Source: an uncultured Dehalococcoidia bacterium
GTDB taxonomy: Bacteria; Chloroflexota; Dehalococcoidia; Lucifugimonadales; UBA3495
Reading direction: 5' to 3'
DNA: 64,000 bases
Assembly (NCBI GenBank): GCA_951813535.1
Contig: OX638345.1
Span: forward strand, 2,353,158 to 2,417,157
Positions 7,923 through 15,744 of this stretch are shown piece after piece. The translations under genes were made by a program, and so were the position numbers. Position 1 is the first letter of the stretch, and each line of letters opens with the position of its first letter. Under the pieces are notes generated by a model. The model was not told the origin of the DNA. It saw only the letters and a list, made by a program, of their open reading frames with translations, and did no database searches.

Positions 7923-9692
7923 ATGCTGGATCATGGAACCCCGGAACACGCCGTGCACGATCCTATCGAATCGCTGCGGCATCGGATGCGCCATTCGGCC
8001 GCCCATGTCATGGCCGATGCGGTACTGCAACTGTTCCCGGAGGCCAAGGTCGGCATCGGCCCGCCCACCGCCGATGGGTTTTACTACGACTTCGACGTCG
8101 CCCAGCCCTTCACTCCTGAAGACCTGGAACGCATCGAGTCGCTCATGCTGGACACGATACGGTCCAACGCGCCCTTCGTCCGCGAGGAGTTGAGCCGCGA
8201 TTCGGCCAAGGCCATGTTCGACTCCCAGCCCTACAAGCAGGAGATCATCGACGACCTTCCGGACGAAACGACCCTCAGCATCTATCGCCACGGCGAGTTC
8301 ACCGACCTCTGCCAGGGACCTCACTTGGATAACACCGGGGAAATTACGGCGGTAAAGCTGCTCAACGTCGCCGGCGCGTACTGGAGAGGCGACGAAAACC
8401 GGCCCATGCTGCAGCGCATTTATGGCACCGCATGGGAGTCGCAGCAGGAACTGGAGGCGCACCTGGAGCGTCTCGCCGAAGCCGAACGCCGGGACCACCG
8501 CACGCTGGGCCGGCAGCTCAACCTGTTCACCGTGCATGAGGAGATCGGCCCCGGACTGATCGTGTGGCACCCCAGGGGCGGCATCATGCGCTCGCTCATC
8601 GAGGACTACTGGCGGGATATTCACTATCGGCGGGGCTACAGCATCGTCTACTCGCCCCACATCGGGCGGGCTCGCCTTTGGCAGACCAGCGGGCACCTCG
8701 ATTTCTACCGGGACAGCATGTACGCGCCAATGCAAATCGACGAGCAGGAATACTTCCTGAAGCCGATGAACTGCCCGTTCCACATCCAGGTCTACCGTTC
8801 CGCTCTGCGCAGCTACCGTGAGTTGCCCCTGCGCATCGCCGAGCTTGGCACCGTTTACCGGTATGAGCGCAGCGGCGTGCTCCACGGCCTCATGCGCGTT
8901 CGCGGCTTCACGCAGGACGACGCCCACATCTTCTGTCTGCCCGACCAGGTCGAAGCCGAGGTGGGCGACGTGCTGGACCTCACCTTCGAGATCATGTCCG
9001 CCTTCGGGTTCGAGGACTACGACATCATGCTGTCCACTCGCCCCGAGAAGTACGTAGGTGAGCCGGAAATGTGGGACCACGCCACCGAGTCGCTGCGCCA
9101 GGCGCTGGTCTCACGCGACTTGCCTTATGGCATGGACGATGGCGGCGGAGCCTTCTACGGCCCGAAGATCGACATCAAGATCAAGGACGCGCTGGGCCGG
9201 GACTGGCAATGCACCACCGTGCAGTTCGACTTCAACCTGCCGGAACGCTTCGACCTGGTTTTCCAGGATGACCAGGGCAACCGATCGCGACCCTACATGG
9301 TCCACCGCGCCATCCTCGGCTCCCTGGAGCGCTTCTTCGGTGTCCTCGTGGAACATTACGCCGGGGCCTTCCCGCTGTGGCTCGCTCCCCTCCAGGCCGC
9401 GGTGATCCCCATCGCCGACCGCCATAACGAGTATGCGGAGCAAGTCGCAGCCCAGTTGCGGGACGCCGGCTTCCGCGTGGAGGTGGACGACCGCAGCGAG
9501 CGCATGAACCAGAAGATCCGGCAAGCCCAGCTACAGAAGACCCCGTACATGCTGGTCGTCGGCGACCGCGAGGCCGATGCCGACGCGGCTGCCGTCCGCA
9601 CCCGCGACGGCGACAACCACGGCGCGATGCCTTTGGCCGACGTCATTGCCATGCTGTCGGCCGAGCTGGACGGGACCCCCGCTGCCCGCTGA
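7923..9692 (+). CDS. thrS: threonyl-tRNA synthetase lacking the TGS domain
   Basis: ThrRS charges tRNA-Thr. The 589-residue protein is about 50 residues shorter than the E. coli type because it starts directly at the editing domain: MRHSAAHVMADAVLQLFP contains the HxxxH editing motif at about residue 24, and the later GPHLDNTGEI follows. The class II core shows MNCPFHIQVYRS (zinc cysteine), YRYERSGVLHGLMRVRGFTQDD (motif 2) and RPYMVHRAILGSLERFFGVLVEH (motif 3). The anticodon-binding domain is at about 490-585. A TATAAT-like box lies at 7871-7876, about 50 bases upstream. A strong hairpin terminator follows the gene. Confidence 0.95.
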   Translation: MLDHGTPEHAVHDPIESLRHRMRHSAAHVMADAVLQLFPEAKVGIGPPTADGFYYDFDVAQPFTPEDLERIESLMLDTIRSNAPFVREELSRDSAKAMFDSQPYKQEIIDDLPDETTLSIYRHGEFTDLCQGPHLDNTGEITAVKLLNVAGAYWRGDENRPMLQRIYGTAWESQQELEAHLERLAEAERRDHRTLGRQLNLFTVHEEIGPGLIVWHPRGGIMRSLIEDYWRDIHYRRGYSIVYSPHIGRARLWQTSGHLDFYRDSMYAPMQIDEQEYFLKPMNCPFHIQVYRSALRSYRELPLRIAELGTVYRYERSGVLHGLMRVRGFTQDDAHIFCLPDQVEAEVGDVLDLTFEIMSAFGFEDYDIMLSTRPEKYVGEPEMWDHATESLRQALVSRDLPYGMDDGGGAFYGPKIDIKIKDALGRDWQCTTVQFDFNLPERFDLVFQDDQGNRSRPYMVHRAILGSLERFFGVLVEHYAGAFPLWLAPLQAAVIPIADRHNEYAEQVAAQLRDAGFRVEVDDRSERMNQKIRQAQLQKTPYMLVVGDREADADAAAVRTRDGDNHGAMPLADVIAMLSAELDGTPAAR

Positions 9693-9716
9693 CCCGGTCA
9701 AGCGCCCCACAACCAG

Positions 9717-9745
9717 AAGGGGCGGCCACTTGGGCCGCCCCTTTT
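9717..9745. terminator. bidirectional rho-independent terminator
   Basis: A nine-base-pair GC-rich stem (GGGGCGGCC / GGCCGCCCC) with a five-base loop, flanked by AA and TTTT. It lies between the convergent ends of thrS and the minus-strand selenoprotein gene and can serve both. Confidence 0.85.
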
Positions 9746-9775
9746 CGCAGGCATCGCGTTCGATCCGACCCCGCG

Positions 9776-10636
9776 CTACTGCACCAGCTTCTCAAACTCG
9801 GACGTGAACTCGTCGGATCCGCCGCCGCCGAAGCCCTTGCGGAAGGTGATCACGCCGGCGCCGTCAACGGCGACAATCGATGATTGGCTGGTGATCCTCA
9901 GATCGGCCAGCATGCTTCCCACTGGCGCTGCCGCGATCATGTTGCTGTATCCCTGCCCTGCGATGTAGTTGTCGATGGTCTCCCCGCTCTCGTTGAATGC
10001 CACCACGTAGGTGTCGACCTGGCCTGCGTATTGGGGAACTATGGAACTGAGCGTCCGTAACTCGGCGCGGCAGACTGGTCACCAGGTCGCGAAGTACACC
10101 ATGAACACCGGCTTCCCGCTCCCCACGATGCTCGCCGACTCCAGGGTGCTGCCGTCAGCGAGGGCCATCGTAAACGCCGGAGGCGTTTCACCGACGTCTG
10201 TTCCGACATCCACCGCCGGCGCCGGTGTGGCTGGTGGTTCCGGCGCCGGCGTATCCGTAGCCGCCGGGGGCGGAGCAGTGGGCGCCGCAGTGGCCGGAGC
10301 CGCGGTGGTGACCGCCGAAGCTGGCGCGGCCGTCGCCGCCGGAGCGCTCGTCGGCGCGTCGGTGGGCGACACTGCCGCGGCCGCGACTGCCGGCGTTGCA
10401 ACCGACGTCGGTTGTGTGCCCCCCGCAGCCGGGGCCGCGGTCGCCGCCGGCGCGGCCTGCGCAGCCGCAGCCGTGGGAGCCTGTTCCTGCGCTGTCGTCG
10501 GCGCCGATGCCTGAGTCGCCGGCTGGGCTGGCGTAGACGGCGGTTCCGGAGCGGCAGGGGATCCGCACGCGACCAGCGTTGCCCCCACCAGGGTAGCGAC
10601 CGCGCACGCCATCAGTGTTTTTCTGACTGTTTTCAT
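9776..10636 (-). CDS. putative selenoprotein: thioredoxin/TlpA-like lipoprotein with UPVC motif (gene A)
   Basis: Translated from the ATG at 10636 the frame runs through a single in-frame UGA (10081-10079) to a TAG at 9776, giving 286 residues if UGA is read as residue 186. The first part has a lipoprotein signal (VGATLVACGSP), then about 110 residues rich in Ala, Pro and Thr, a flexible spacer. The C-terminal part is a TlpA/AlkHP-like thioredoxin fold: PAFTMALADGSTLE, then VYFATW-U-PVCRAEL, then YVVAFNE and IVAVDGAGVI. In relatives the position after FATW is the first cysteine of CxxC, so UGA is best read as selenocysteine, giving a UxxC redox motif. A hairpin at 10068-10051 fits a bacterial SECIS. 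No proline is seen at the usual cis-Pro position. It lies 40 bases downstream of a paralogue built the same way. The product should be an outward-facing membrane-tethered reductase. A nonsense-mutated gene is the alternative, but the paralogue argues against it. Confidence 0.82.
10051..10068 (-). promoter_or_regulatory. bSECIS hairpin of selenoprotein gene A
   Basis: Bases 11-28 after the UGA fold as GCG-CCG, loop AGUUA, CGG, bulged A, CGC: six base pairs with one bulge. The loop begins 17 bases after UGA and has G as its second base, in the range reported for bacterial SECIS elements. The second gene has the same fold with a C-G to U-A pair change. Confidence 0.75.
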
Positions 10637-10676
10637 TTCCACCTTGCGGCGTCCACGACGCCGGAACCTACTGTCA

Positions 10677-11327
10677 TCAAGCCGGCAGCTGCAAATCCAT
10701 CAGCCGCCGGTCCTGTTCCTTTTTGACTTCCGTTTTGGTTGGTATCGCGTGGGGGTCAGCTGTCAGCGCGGTGAACTGTGGCGACCACTGGTCCGCGCTG
10801 CCCATCAACTGCCGGTGGTAGATAACTCCGTCGGCGTTTACCGCCATCATCGCCATCTGGCGCGTGATTTCCAGGTCGGAAAGCATGGCTCCGACGGGTT
10901 GCGCGGCGATCAGGTCGGTGTATCCGTTCTCTTCTATATACGCTTCAACGACCTCGGCGGGTTCATTGTAGGCGACTACGTAGAAGTCGATTTCTGGAAA
11001 CTCGCTGGCTATGGGGTTCAGCGTCTGCAACTCAGCGCGACACTCCGGTCACCAGGTGGCAAACCAGAATAGATGCGCGGGCTGGCCACTAGCTGCCAGG
11101 GCGTCCGACGAAATTTCGGACCCGTCCGCCAGAATCATGGCGAAAGGCGGGCTGGGTTCCCCGATCTTCAGGTTGCCGCTATCCTCGGGCGCAGCCATGG
11201 AGTCCATCTCCATGCCGGCCATACCGCTCCCGCCGTCGTTGGCTGCGGGCGCGCAGGCTGCCATCGCCAATAGCGCTGTGAGCGCCATCGCGCACAGCAG
11301 CAGCCGCAGTTTGAAAGTCTTGTTCAT
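10677..11327 (-). CDS. putative selenoprotein: thioredoxin/TlpA-like lipoprotein with UPEC motif (gene B)
   Basis: From the ATG at 11327, with an AAGGAG ribosome site upstream, the frame crosses one in-frame UGA (11051-11049, codon 93) and ends at two consecutive UGA codons at 10679, giving 216 residues. It starts with a lipoprotein signal (lipobox near AMAACAP), then a short Met- and Gly-containing linker. The thioredoxin-like domain reads PPFAMILADGSEI, LFWFATW-U-PECRAEL, YVVAYNEPAEVVEAYIEENG and MMAVNADGVI. The UGA sits exactly at the first CxxC cysteine position, as in the downstream paralogue, and is followed at the same distance by an equivalent hairpin. I read it as selenocysteine. It is the first gene of a two-gene unit with gene A. 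The last 30 residues after VIYHRQLMG are polar and lack similarity to gene A. Sec machinery genes are not in the window. Confidence 0.82.
11021..11038 (-). promoter_or_regulatory. bSECIS hairpin of selenoprotein gene B
   Basis: Bases 11-28 after the UGA fold as GCG-CUG, loop AGUUG, CAG, bulged A, CGC. Compared with gene A, one stem pair changes from C-G to U-A while both sides stay paired. That is covariation rather than simple protein-level conservation, since the second change also alters the amino acid. Confidence 0.75.
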
Positions 11328-11668
11328 CGCATCTCCTTGCGATGGTTATCCATCTGGTGTGCCCTACGCATCAGGCGGGATTGTACCAGAATCGGCAGCC
11401 ACACCCGTGCGCGACCGCTCGATCAACGCAACCATCCCCTACCCGCTACAGCGCTCCGAAAACCCTGCTTGCCGGACATTTTCTGGCGACATATTGGGGT
11501 TGGCGGTTTGCGCATGTTAATCACCTCAGGGCAGTCTAAATGCCGCGCCCATTCGCCCCGCAATTCGGGCCACCCTTATCAATCCCGTCGGGTATACTAC
11601 CGCCCGGTACGAATTTACGACATACCACATGGGTCCGCCCCAGTGTTTCGGATTTCGGAGGTTCTGTT
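11328..11668. other. divergent intergenic region
   Basis: This 341-base spacer separates the minus-strand selenoprotein pair from a plus-strand binding-protein gene and should hold both promoters. A TATACT hexamer at 11593-11598 could be a -10 box for the plus strand, but I see no well-spaced -35. No convincing gene is present. Confidence 0.4.
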
Positions 11669-13567
11669 ATGAGGCAAAAATGGTTCCCATCACCCCGGCT
11701 ACTCGCTTTCGCTCCACTGGCTCTCGTCCTGATCGTGGCGGTAGCCTGCGGAACCGCCGGGGAAGCGCCCGCCGCCGCGCCGGCTGCGCCCGCGGCGCCG
11801 GCAACCGAGGCGCCTGCTGCCGCCATGGCGGAAAGCACTCCCGTAGCGGCCCCGAGTTCAGGGAGTTCAGGAGCGTCCGCGGGCGCGGCCACCGCCATTC
11901 CCGCACCGACGGCGATGCCCGACACCTCCGCCATGATGGGACCACGGGGGACGCTCACATTCGGATTGCCCCTCGTCCCTCCGTTCCACGTGTTCCCGAC
12001 GGTCACCGAAGGAGCCGGGTATCACCACAACGGCTTCACCACCTCGGAGACCCTCGTTCACATGAGCGAAGACCGGGAGATCGTTCCCCGGCTGTTCAAG
12101 GAATGGAGCGTCGCTCCGGACAACGTCACCTGGACGTTCAAGCTACAGGAGGGCGCCCAGTTCCACAAAGGCTACGGGGAACTGGATGCGGAAGGCGTCA
12201 TCTGGAGCATGATGATCAGCGGCGGCAAAAGCTCCCGGGTAGGGTATAACGCCCATATCCGCAGAATCTGGGGAGTCGCCGGAGACGTCAAGGAAGGCAA
12301 AACCGTCACCGACATCCTCGACGAAGGACGGGTCAGGGCGATTGACAAGTACACCATCGAGCTGAACACCGGGACGCCGCAGTACGACACCCTGAGCCTG
12401 CTGGCCTTCCCCCACGTCAACATCATCAGCAAGGCGCAACTCGAAGACGTGGGCGTCGACGAGGCGAGCCGGAACATGTCGGGAACCGCCCCATGGGAGT
12501 TCCAGGAGCACAAGAGCGACCAGTTCACCAGGTGGGCCGCGGTCGAAGACCACTGGCGCAGGACTCCCGAGTTCGCCGAAATGGTATGGCAGCACATTCC
12601 GGAGGAGTCCACGCGCGTCGCCAATTTCAAGACCGGGCAGCTGACGGCGCTGGAGATGAACCTGGACTCCATCGCAGCGGTCAAGGACGTGCCGGGCACC
12701 AGCCTTTTCAAGATAGCCGGCGGCAGCGCGGCGAGCATGGCCTTCTATGGCAACTGGTATGTGGGGCTCAACGCGGACGGATCACGCACGCCGGAACACA
12801 TTGAAAGAGCCCCTGGCTTCGATCCGACCTTGCCCTGGACTTCCGGCAATCCGGACCCGGCTTCAGAGGAATGGCAAAACGCCGCCAAGGTGCGCACGGC
12901 CCTGTCCATCGCCATCGACCGCCAAACCATCGCGGATAGCCTGCTGAGTGGAGAGGCAATCCCGGACCCGCTGCCGGCGTGGTCGTTCCACCTGGACAAG
13001 TTGCCGGCGGAGTACCGGCAGTGGGAGTTCAATCCGGAGAAATCCAGGCAACTGCTGGCGGAGGCGGGATATCCCGACGGGTTTGAAATCACCCTCACGC
13101 CCCTGGGCGGCTCGAATTACCTCGAGGTGACTTCTGCCATAGCCCAGATGTGGGACCAGATCGGCGTCAAGGCCAACCAGCAGAACTTGCCGTACAAGAC
13201 CTTCCGTCCGAGCATAGTGGAACGGACCTACAACCAAGCGTACCAGCACACCCACGTGGCGGTCGACCCACTGGACCGGTGGTCCGGCGCCTTCAACCAC
13301 GATACCGCCTGGAACTTCGGCGTGGACCACCCGGTCCTTCGGGACTTGATGCTGGAAGCCCAGGGCACCGTCGACAACGCAGCGCGATACGCGATCATGG
13401 CCGAGGCTGCGAAGTTCATGTACGACAACGCCCTGTCGGTCGGCCTCTATGCCCAGAACCAGGTATTTGCCCTCAGCGGCGACACGGAACCCTGGCCCGA
13501 GCACCTGAACTACGCCGAAACGCGGGACCTGACCGCGCTGGAATACGCTCCCAACCTCACTCAGTAA
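11669..13567 (+). CDS. ABC transporter substrate-binding lipoprotein, peptide/nickel type
   Basis: A 632-residue SBP family 5 (DppA/OppA-like) protein that would bind a peptide or other small ligand outside the cell. GGAGG seven bases before the ATG at 11669 fixes the start. A lipoprotein signal (VLIVAVACGT) is followed by about 60 residues of Ala/Pro/Ser linker. The mature domain shows ETLVHMSEDREIVPRLFKEW, DNVTWTFKLQEGAQFHKG, the family lid ALSIAIDRQTIADSLL at about 410, and RQLLAEAGYPDGFEI. No permease or ATPase adjoins it; the permeases at 17541-19423 follow another binding protein. Ligand unknown. Confidence 0.88.
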   Translation: MRQKWFPSPRLLAFAPLALVLIVAVACGTAGEAPAAAPAAPAAPATEAPAAAMAESTPVAAPSSGSSGASAGAATAIPAPTAMPDTSAMMGPRGTLTFGLPLVPPFHVFPTVTEGAGYHHNGFTTSETLVHMSEDREIVPRLFKEWSVAPDNVTWTFKLQEGAQFHKGYGELDAEGVIWSMMISGGKSSRVGYNAHIRRIWGVAGDVKEGKTVTDILDEGRVRAIDKYTIELNTGTPQYDTLSLLAFPHVNIISKAQLEDVGVDEASRNMSGTAPWEFQEHKSDQFTRWAAVEDHWRRTPEFAEMVWQHIPEESTRVANFKTGQLTALEMNLDSIAAVKDVPGTSLFKIAGGSAASMAFYGNWYVGLNADGSRTPEHIERAPGFDPTLPWTSGNPDPASEEWQNAAKVRTALSIAIDRQTIADSLLSGEAIPDPLPAWSFHLDKLPAEYRQWEFNPEKSRQLLAEAGYPDGFEITLTPLGGSNYLEVTSAIAQMWDQIGVKANQQNLPYKTFRPSIVERTYNQAYQHTHVAVDPLDRWSGAFNHDTAWNFGVDHPVLRDLMLEAQGTVDNAARYAIMAEAAKFMYDNALSVGLYAQNQVFALSGDTEPWPEHLNYAETRDLTALEYAPNLTQ

Positions 13568-14096
13568 CGTAGAGGCCGTCAGAGGATTCCCGGATGGCTT
13601 CGGAAACGGCCGTAAGTCGCTTGGACGGCGGGCATCTTCACAAGCGCTGGGCGGGCAGGTCAGCCCGACCCGGCGCTCCTTTCAGGTCGACGTGTTTGTC
13701 CGACCGTTTTTCCCGGGGGACGGGGCCTTGCTGAACCGAGCCGTATGAACGCCCGTGTACGGTAAGAGGATGCAACTGACGCTAACCTGGGATGTCCTGT
13801 TCGGGGGGCAGCTCCCTTCGGATGATGGCGCCCATTTCGAGAGTTCAGGAACCGACAGGCTGCCGGCGACTCTGGGTTGAATGCGCACCATTGCCAGGGT
13901 GTTCCGCCATTCACCGACTACTTTTGGTTACGTCCGTCGATACCTCCAGTGGCATGGCCGGTCCGCACGCGGCGTCCTTCTCCCTAAACCAGTCGTAAAA
14001 TGGTTTTTATCCGTAACGGAGGGCCGGTATTCGTGTGCGCGTTTGCGTCTCGACGGGAAGACTGGCCATGCGATATTTTCACCCGGAGGATTGACA
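13568..14096. other. gene-poor stretch, no gene recognised
   Basis: These 529 bases contain only short overlapping frames with no recognisable domain and no ribosome site. A GAGCCGTAT ... GTACGGT inverted pair at about 13738-13763 faintly resembles the catalytic hairpin of a group II intron but is incomplete. It may be an eroded mobile element. Confidence 0.4.
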
Positions 14097-14657
14097 GTGC
14101 ATTACATTCACCGGATCGAATGGTTAGCTTATGGTTTACTCGTAGTTGTAGCGTTGGCTGTATCTCTACCGCTGTTCCCGTATCGATGGCACACCTTCCT
14201 GCATATAGCCGGTGCAGTGGTCTTCCTCGGCAATATCATCGTTACCGGCGCATGGATGCTGATGGCGGAGCGCACGCGGAACGTCAATGTCATTCACTTC
14301 TCCGCAAAGGCTGTTATCCGCGCCGACCTGCTTTTCACGCTGCCCGGTGTGCTTCTGGTACTGATGAACGGGTTGGTCATGGTGTTCGACAGCTGGGGTG
14401 GGCGGGACGCGATTTACCAGTTGTCTTGGATCAGTGCCGCGCTGTGGATATTCACCGCGTCCGGCATAATCTGGGTGGGAATTCTTATCCCCGCCCAACA
14501 TCGCATGGTCGTATTCTCTGACCCGTCGGCCCACCCGAACTCGCTGCCGTCAGAGTTCTCCTCGGCGCTCCGCAGGTGGTATTTCTGGGGGGCGCTTGCA
14601 ATAGCCTTGCCCATCTGCTCGCTTTACCTCATGGTCACCAAGCCAGCATTCGGTTAG
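14097..14657 (+). CDS. DUF2269-like integral membrane protein
   Basis: A 186-residue hydrophobic protein. The GTG at 14097 is chosen because GGAGG lies seven bases upstream; the frame is open further but upstream translation is not family-like. Four membrane segments are visible: about 8-25 (YGLLVVVALAVSLPLF), 30-53 (FLHIAGAVVFLGNIIVTG), 80-105 (LLFTLPGVLLVLMNGLVMVF) and 115-140, with a last one near 165-182. The WHTFLHIAGAVVFLGNIIVTGAW stretch is typical of DUF2269, a family of unknown function. It is flanked by a gene-poor region and by a transposase remnant. Confidence 0.65.
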   Translation: MHYIHRIEWLAYGLLVVVALAVSLPLFPYRWHTFLHIAGAVVFLGNIIVTGAWMLMAERTRNVNVIHFSAKAVIRADLLFTLPGVLLVLMNGLVMVFDSWGGRDAIYQLSWISAALWIFTASGIIWVGILIPAQHRMVVFSDPSAHPNSLPSEFSSALRRWYFWGALAIALPICSLYLMVTKPAFG

Positions 14658-14884
14658 GGCGTTGAAATGCAGCCGGCGGCGATGATCACCTCCGCCTCAC
14701 TGGATTTGTTGGCGATTTCCTTAGCGGCGGGTTTCTTCGTCGGCATCTCTTTTCCCGCGTTTTGTCCAAAATCTTACGGTTGGTCCTGGACCGATTCACC
14801 GGGCAATGTCACTGACCTAAGCCCGGTAACTGAATGGGATTTGAGGTTCCCACGCTGGCAGCGATACCAGGCCAATGCGGGATG

Positions 14885-15455
14885 TCCCGGCTGCGCAAGG
14901 GTCGCGCCAACGCCGTTCGAGCCGCCGCCCGCTTCCTGCGTGAAACGGTGGGACGGGTGCGCTGCGTCGGGCCACCGGACCACTCCCCCCGTGCGGGCCG
15001 ACAGCGGCTTCTGCACCCACGCCATCATGGCTGTCTGCCGCTAGACGAAGGTTCGGTTGTGCATCTCTATGCGCCAACACGCCCGATTGCGGAATATCAT
15101 CGAGGACATACCGGAGGTGGAGTGGACGCCCATCCCTTACCTGCTGGAAGGCGCCACCGACGTGGCCGAGACCACCTGCCCGCCCTTCGACAGTCATCCC
15201 GACGCCGCGCCGGCGCGCCTCATCGTCCCGCGGCTGCAGGCGAAACCCCGCTCCTAACTTGCGCTCTTCGCCAACTCCCGCTATCACGCCTGCATCGCCG
15301 GCCGGGACGGAAATACGCTGGAATTCGAGGCTGACCATCGCCGCCGCGCTGAGATCGGGAATGCCACCCGTGACCTCAAGTACGGCGTGGGACTCAGCCA
15401 TCTGCAATCGGGCCGCTATCGCGCCAACGATCTGCGCTCACAATCGGTTCCTACG
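14885..15455 (+). pseudogene. IS1380-family transposase remnant
   Basis: Several frames together spell the DDE transposase of IS1380-type elements. One frame gives LRKGRANAVRAAARFLRETV; after a frameshift another gives VRADSGFCTHAIMAVCR, then TAG at 15042, LRNIIEDIPEVEWTPIPYLL, TAA at 15255 and LALFANSRYHACIAGRDGNT with EADHRRRAEIGNATRDLKYG. The order and spacing follow the intact family, including the Asp of VRADSG. The N-terminal third and the C-terminal end are missing and no terminal inverted repeats were found. It is a decayed copy with at least one frameshift and two stop codons. Confidence 0.85.
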
Positions 15456-15744
15456 CCGCCACCACAGGCGTTCAACTTCCCCTTGGCCTGGCAGCCACAC
15501 CCCGCGCCCAGCCAAATCATTGGGCTCAAAGCCTCACCGCCCCCTTCGCGCCTCTCTCAGCTCTGATCAGACCCAGTACGCCCCATTCCTTTGGGGGTTT
15601 CGGGCCCCGAGGTATGTTGAGAATACCGAATTCAGCGAGTCTCGGTATCACTTGACCCTATAACGGAAATCAGTGTGACTTGACATGTCTGTTATCGTAG
15701 TGACGAGCAACGGAATTATAGTTTACCGTCAGACGGAGGGTCGC

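Noticed and set aside
7756-9080. Minus-strand open frame continuing prfB through thrS (809 codons)
   Set aside because: The upstream half is antisense to thrS and has no RF2 similarity. The true RF2 start is in another frame, joined by the frameshift.
10079-10636. Gene A as a short protein ending at UGA
   Set aside because: It would be a lipoprotein with half a thioredoxin fold ending one residue before the active site. The downstream frame is conserved with the paralogue, so readthrough is the better reading.
13738-13767. Group II intron domain V-like hairpin
   Set aside because: GAGCCGTAT and GTACGGT match, but the internal part is too short and the 3' strand ends in TAAG rather than TTC. 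No intron RT lies nearby, so I do not annotate an intron.
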